Assembly: GCA_946616835.1 (NCBI GenBank)
Contig: CAMOJK010000007.1
Span: forward strand, 1 to 45,904
DNA from: an uncultured Lachnospiraceae bacterium
GTDB taxonomy: Bacteria; Bacillota; Clostridia; Lachnospirales; Lachnospiraceae
Reading direction: 5' to 3'
Length of the DNA: 45,904 nucleotides
This document shows, in pieces, positions 42,064 to 45,904 of the stretch; the stretch's first letter is position 1, and each line of letters opens with the position of its first letter. Made by a program: the position numbers and the translations under genes. The notes beneath the pieces are model-generated. The model saw only the letters and a list, made by a program, of their open reading frames with translations, made no database searches and was not told the origin of the DNA.

Positions 42064-43032
42064 GTGCAAAAAAAACGTAAAACAGTAGAATATGGAAAAT
42101 ATGGTTATATTTTCCTCGTTCCTTTCTTTTTAGTATTTCTCATTTTTCAGTTATATCCTTTGCTTTATACCTTCTACATTTCCTTCTTTAAGCAGGTTCA
42201 GGTAGGACATGGTAGAAAAGCTACGATCGAGCTTGTGCCCGGTCTTAATAACTATACTGATTATGTGTTCGGTTCACTGGGTGGCGGTGAGGTATTCAAT
42301 GCTATCATCGTGACCATTGTTATGTGGTTACTGAACTTTGTTCCGCAGATTCTTCTTTCTCTTCTGCTTGCAGGATGGTTTACAGATGCATTCAACAAGC
42401 TTAGGGGAGAGGGTGCATATAAAGTCATCATGTATATGCCCAACATCATTACGGCAGCTACCATCGCCGTTCTGTTCTACAGCTTCTTCGATGTTAACGG
42501 TTCCATAACCGGACTTCTTAAGAGCGTAGGCATACTTAATGATAATTCCGATATATTGAAATCGGGTTACGCATCGCTATTCATTATCGCATTCATACAG
42601 TTCTGGATGTGGTATGGTAATACGATGATCGTTCTTATTGCCGGCATCATGGGTATCAGCCCTTCACTTTATGAGGCTGCCATGGTCGACGGTGCTACAC
42701 CTACACAGCAGTTCTGGCTTATCACAATGCCGCTGCTCAAGCCCATCCTTCAGTTCACACTTGTAACCTCCGCTATCGGTGGTCTGCAGATGTACGATAT
42801 TCCCCAGCTTTTCAACAAGGGAGGCCCGGTTGTAAAGTGGGGTGCTAACTCCGTTAACTCTACTCAGACGATCATCATGCTGGTTAAGAGTTATATTGAT
42901 GCAGGTCCTAAGCAGGACTACGGCCGTGCTGCGGCATATTCCGTTATCCTGTTCATCATCACACTTGCTATCAGTATGATCTTCTTCCTTGCAACATCTG
43001 AGAAGAAATCAAAGTCATCAGGCGTAGGCTGA
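42064..43032 (+). CDS. CUT1 ABC importer permease, MalF/UgpA type
   Basis: This is the first membrane subunit of the second importer. About six helices are visible, starting at YIFLVPFFLVFLIFQLYPLL. The ATPase-docking EAA loop reads YEAAMVDGATPTQQFWLITMP near residue 203. The GTG start at 42064 is chosen because GGGGAG (42050-42055) lies 8 nt upstream; an in-frame GTG 9 nt earlier overlaps the site itself. It has 322 aa. It follows the intercistronic hairpin and is 22 nt from the next permease. No ATPase accompanies it. Confidence 0.92.
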   Translation: MQKKRKTVEYGKYGYIFLVPFFLVFLIFQLYPLLYTFYISFFKQVQVGHGRKATIELVPGLNNYTDYVFGSLGGGEVFNAIIVTIVMWLLNFVPQILLSLLLAGWFTDAFNKLRGEGAYKVIMYMPNIITAATIAVLFYSFFDVNGSITGLLKSVGILNDNSDILKSGYASLFIIAFIQFWMWYGNTMIVLIAGIMGISPSLYEAAMVDGATPTQQFWLITMPLLKPILQFTLVTSAIGGLQMYDIPQLFNKGGPVVKWGANSVNSTQTIIMLVKSYIDAGPKQDYGRAAAYSVILFIITLAISMIFFLATSEKKSKSSGVG

Positions 43033-43054
43033 GTAAGAGAGGAGGATAAGATTA

Positions 43055-43936
43055 ATGGCTAGTAGTATTCAGGTAAATACAACGCAGGAAAAGGGGAAAT
43101 TTTCCCTGCGTAAACCATTCAGATATGCTGTTTGCATAATCTTGGTTGTACTTGCACTTTTCCCGTTCTATATTCTGATCGTTAACTCCACGCTGACATC
43201 AGATTTGATCAAGCAGGGTATCCACTTCATACCCGGCGCAAATTTCATAAAGAACTATAACGGTCTGGTGGCAAAGACAGAGGCGGTAGGCGTTTCACTT
43301 TGGAAGTCCATGCTGAACTCGCTGCTTATCACAGTTCCTACAGTAGTTCTTCAGGTATATTTTGCATCACTTACTGCATATGCAGTTACGGTATACCACT
43401 TTAAGGGCAGAAATTTTGTATGGGCATTCATCTACGCTATCATGATGATCCCTACACAGGTTTCCATCGTCGGTTTCATCAAGGTCTGCAATCTTACACA
43501 TCTGTATGGTTCCAGACTGGCGCTTATCATTCCTGCAATGGCTGCTCCTACTACTGTTTATTTCATGAAGCAGTACATGGAAGCGAGCTTCTCTGTAGAA
43601 ATCGTTGAAGCTGCCCGAATCGATGGTGCAAGCGAGTTCTATACATTCAACAGGATTGCAGTTCCGCTGATCATGCCGGCTATAGCTACACAGGCGATCT
43701 TCGCATTCGTTGCATCCTGGAACAACCTGTACACACCTTCACTTATACTCGCAACAGAGCGTGACAAGGCAACAATGCCTATGTATGTGCAGGCATTGCA
43801 GTCCAACGATAAGCAGAGGGATTTCGGTCAGATCTATACCGGTCTGTTCATCTCCATCCTGCCTATTATGGTAGCATACTTCCTGCTTTCCAAGTACATC
43901 GTAGCCGGTGTTGCACTCGGTGGTGTAAAGGAATAA
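43055..43936 (+). CDS. CUT1 ABC importer permease, MalG type
   Basis: This is the second membrane subunit of the second importer, 293 aa, with about six helices (AVCIILVVLALFPFYILIVN at the N-terminus). The EAA loop is VEAARIDGASEFYTFNRIAVP near residue 184, and the C-terminus KYIVAGVALGGVKE is the classic MalG-like ending. AGGAGG precedes the start. It is the last gene of its transcription unit, because a strong terminator follows at 43970. Like the first importer, it must borrow an ATPase from elsewhere. Confidence 0.93.
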   Translation: MASSIQVNTTQEKGKFSLRKPFRYAVCIILVVLALFPFYILIVNSTLTSDLIKQGIHFIPGANFIKNYNGLVAKTEAVGVSLWKSMLNSLLITVPTVVLQVYFASLTAYAVTVYHFKGRNFVWAFIYAIMMIPTQVSIVGFIKVCNLTHLYGSRLALIIPAMAAPTTVYFMKQYMEASFSVEIVEAARIDGASEFYTFNRIAVPLIMPAIATQAIFAFVASWNNLYTPSLILATERDKATMPMYVQALQSNDKQRDFGQIYTGLFISILPIMVAYFLLSKYIVAGVALGGVKE

Positions 43937-43969
43937 TGCTTTTGGTACGATTGTAAATATACGCTTTAG

Positions 43970-43996
43970 AAGCCCCACCATTTTGGTGGGGCTTTT
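43970..43996 (+). terminator. Intrinsic terminator after the second importer operon
   Basis: AAGCCCCACCA (43970-43980) pairs perfectly with TGGTGGGGCTT (43984-43994) around TTT, with Ts to 43996. The CotH gene begins 20 nt later, so it is transcribed only by read-through or from an unseen promoter. Confidence 0.88.
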
Positions 43997-44016
43997 GAAA
44001 ATAGAAAGGAAAAGCC

Positions 44017-45750
44017 GTGCTTAACAAAAACGCTATGCCATTAAAACTCCGATCCATCATAGCATGTGTGATGATACTGATGCTTGTTTTTTCAGTAGCA
44101 GCATGTACAAACGTGGGTGATGTAACAGGTGGGACCGAAGAAGGAGGCACAGAAAGCACCGAGAATACGGATGGCGCTGAGACTGTCAGTGTAAACCGCA
44201 TTACCTTTTCAGAACCCAGCGGATTTTATGATGAGGCATTTGAGCTGACCATTACGGCAGAGCAGGGTGATACTATTTATTACACCCTGGACGGAAGCGT
44301 GCCTACCACAGAGTCGGCGGTTTACAGCGGACCTATAACCATAGACGATGCCAGCAAAAATGAGAATGTCTACTGTATGAGGGATGACACCTCTGTATAT
44401 TTTATGCTTGGAACATATAAGCTGCCGGAAGTGACCATAGATAAATGCAATGTTATCCGTGCGGCAGTTTTTGACGAAGCGGGCAATCTTCTGCAGGAAA
44501 AATACGCCAGCTATTTTGTGGGTTTTCAGGATAAGGAAGGCTACCAGAATATGAGTTTTGTCAGCCTTATCACTGATCCCGATAATATGTTTGACAATGA
44601 AACCGGAATATATGTACTGGGTAAAACCTACAATGATGCTCTGGAAGCGGGTGTGGATATGGGCGAGAATGAGAGATACTGGCCCGCAAACTACCGCGAA
44701 AAGGGACGTGAGTGGGAACGCGAGGCCTATATGACGGTATTCAGTCCGGAAAAGGAACTCCTCTGCGATCAGAAGATCGGAGTGAGGATCAAGGGGCATG
44801 GTACTCGTGTATGTCTGCCAAAGAGTTTTAATCTCTATGCAAGAAAGGAATATGGTAACGGGCATTTTGAGGCAGATCTTCCGCAGGTGGGCTATGAGTC
44901 CAAAAAGCTTGCGCTTTACGGTGCCGGAAATGACAGAGCCAAGATCAAGAATGTGCTTGCGGCTGAGCTGACTGCAGATCTGAATGTAGCCAATCTTTCC
45001 TATGAGCCATGTGTGGTATTCCTGGATGGCGAATACTGGGGTGTGTACTGGATCACTGATAAATTCGACAATCTGTATTTTAAGAACCACTACGGTATGG
45101 ACAAGGACAATCTCGTTTACATTAAAGGCGGTGAGCTGGAGATAGGAGAAGAGGGAGATTTTCAGATCTACGAAGATTTTGTGGATTTCTGCGAGTCGAA
45201 TGATATGTCGGATCCGGCAAACTACGAGGCGTTCAAGTCTATGGTGGATATGGAGAGCTTCTTAGATTATTATGCTACGGAAGTTTATCTGGCCAATCAT
45301 GACTGGCCCAGCACCAATTTTGGCCTGTGGCGAAGCCGCGTGGCGGGGGATGGTGAATATGCAGATACCAAATGGCGGTGGACACTTTTTGATACAGATG
45401 AGGATTGCATGGATCAATGGTATGCAGATTATGATTCCATAGAGCATGCAAAGGAAAGAGATGTAATATTCAACAGCCTTTGTGATAATGCGGAATTCAG
45501 ACAGGTATTTTCCGAGAGGCTGATACTTTTCTCCAAGACAGTATATGCACCGGAGACCGTGCAGCCTGTACTTGATAAATATGTGAATCTCATGTTCTAT
45601 CCGATCGAGCTGGAAACAGAGCGTTATAATTTCGGGGAAGAAGAAGTAGCCTGGCAGAGAGGCGAATATATGCGTGGCTTCTTTGAGAAAAGACCTGAGT
45701 CTATTAAGGAAATAATAGAAAGTAATTTTCCGGATGTGACTGTGGAGTGA
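44017..45750 (+). CDS. CotH-domain lipoprotein with chitobiase-type (CHB_HEX) domain
   Basis: This is a surface lipoprotein: hydrophobic leader ending VFSVAAC, with Cys30 as lipidation site. Residues about 70-110 (FELTITAEQGDTIYYTLDGS) form a chitobiase/HEX C-terminal-type beta domain. A CotH domain follows (about 180-520): RIKGHGTRVCLPKSFNLYAR (about 257), DNLVYIKGGELEIG (about 363), WRWTLFDTDEDCMDQWY (about 452). CotH proteins are atypical protein kinases in Bacillus spore coats, and secreted versions occur widely in gut Firmicutes. DTDED takes the place of the usual D-x-D metal motif, so activity cannot be assumed. GTG start with AGAAAGGA 6 nt upstream; 577 aa. It lies beside the maltodextrin importer, but no sporulation gene is nearby. 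Confidence 0.85.
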   Translation: MLNKNAMPLKLRSIIACVMILMLVFSVAACTNVGDVTGGTEEGGTESTENTDGAETVSVNRITFSEPSGFYDEAFELTITAEQGDTIYYTLDGSVPTTESAVYSGPITIDDASKNENVYCMRDDTSVYFMLGTYKLPEVTIDKCNVIRAAVFDEAGNLLQEKYASYFVGFQDKEGYQNMSFVSLITDPDNMFDNETGIYVLGKTYNDALEAGVDMGENERYWPANYREKGREWEREAYMTVFSPEKELLCDQKIGVRIKGHGTRVCLPKSFNLYARKEYGNGHFEADLPQVGYESKKLALYGAGNDRAKIKNVLAAELTADLNVANLSYEPCVVFLDGEYWGVYWITDKFDNLYFKNHYGMDKDNLVYIKGGELEIGEEGDFQIYEDFVDFCESNDMSDPANYEAFKSMVDMESFLDYYATEVYLANHDWPSTNFGLWRSRVAGDGEYADTKWRWTLFDTDEDCMDQWYADYDSIEHAKERDVIFNSLCDNAEFRQVFSERLILFSKTVYAPETVQPVLDKYVNLMFYPIELETERYNFGEEEVAWQRGEYMRGFFEKRPESIKEIIESNFPDVTVE

Positions 45751-45904
45751 TATTAAACGAATTAACTATAGTTCACTATGATGAAAAATCCAATGGCCCC
45801 AATGCTTTTCACCGGTTTTTTTCTTGAGAAATACCGATGACCACATGGTTCTCGTCCCTGTTCCTTGTTTGAATGGTACGTAGTACATATGATCTCAGCT
45901 CATT

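Noticed and set aside
44017-45750. CotH as evidence for a sporulation locus
   Set aside because: The protein is a lipoprotein with a carbohydrate-type domain and no other sporulation gene occurs in the window.
45751-45904. The sequence after the CotH gene
   Set aside because: No gene, clear promoter or terminator could be supported in the last 154 nt.

Overview
The window looks like chromosomal DNA of a low-to-mid GC, Gram-positive anaerobe of the Clostridia, most likely Lachnospiraceae (Butyrivibrio/Roseburia-like). This is inferred from strong AGGAGG-type ribosome binding sites, lipoprotein sugar-binding proteins with LTAC lipoboxes, CUT1 sugar importers lacking their own ATPase, an FCD-type GntR regulator, TM2/DUF2752 small membrane proteins and a yybP-ykoY-type leader. 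No rRNA, tRNA, insertion sequence, prophage or CRISPR array was seen. Nearly all genes are on the + strand.

Region 1 (about 0.1-18.2 kb) is a pectin / rhamnogalacturonan-I utilisation locus. A soluble CZB-domain chemoreceptor, a GH43 glycosidase, a membrane-anchored unknown and a divergent serine hydrolase precede an intergenic region with two nearly identical LacI-type operators. Then come a binding lipoprotein, two LplB/YtcP-type permeases, a GDSL rhamnogalacturonan acetylesterase, an ABC exporter half-transporter, a YesL-type protein, a sugar isomerase/epimerase-like TIM barrel, a YteR-type GH105 hydrolase and a GH28 exo-polygalacturonase. A GGDEF protein closes the run. None of the hydrolases has a signal peptide. 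The logic is therefore import of pectic oligosaccharides followed by cytoplasmic deacetylation and exo-hydrolysis.

Region 2 (18.2-29.9 kb) is an envelope and housekeeping block. A strong promoter feeds a yybP-ykoY (Mn2+)-type riboswitch whose P1 strand overlaps a terminator, upstream of a CaCA cation antiporter. An LCP-family protein with an extraordinary charge-segregated cytoplasmic tail follows. Next is a roughly 240-nt stretch that folds into a large nested RNA (five long-range or local helices found by eye, plus a 12-bp perfect hairpin); it may be a raiA-like or a new structured ncRNA. An MMPL/RND transporter and an 1156-aa GLUG/coiled-coil surface protein overlap by 4 nt, and are followed by ispE, a small anchored protein and a DUF1934 protein.

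Region 3 (29.9-37.9 kb) begins with an FCD-GntR regulator on the - strand. It continues with an unusual cluster of small membrane proteins: two DUF2752, four TM2 (two of them a recent tandem duplication with duplicated promoters), two zinc-ribbon membrane proteins and a 3-4 TM protein. A pair of overlapping acetyltransferase-like genes follows.

Region 4 (38.0-45.9 kb) is an alpha-glucan module: a cytoplasmic GH13 neopullulanase-like enzyme, then a separately promoted binding lipoprotein with two MalF/MalG-type permeases. The promoter sits beside a dense cluster of repeated operator-like words and a 5'-terminal hairpin. A CotH-domain lipoprotein lies behind a strong terminator.

All product names come from reading motifs and family resemblance by eye. 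No database search was run.
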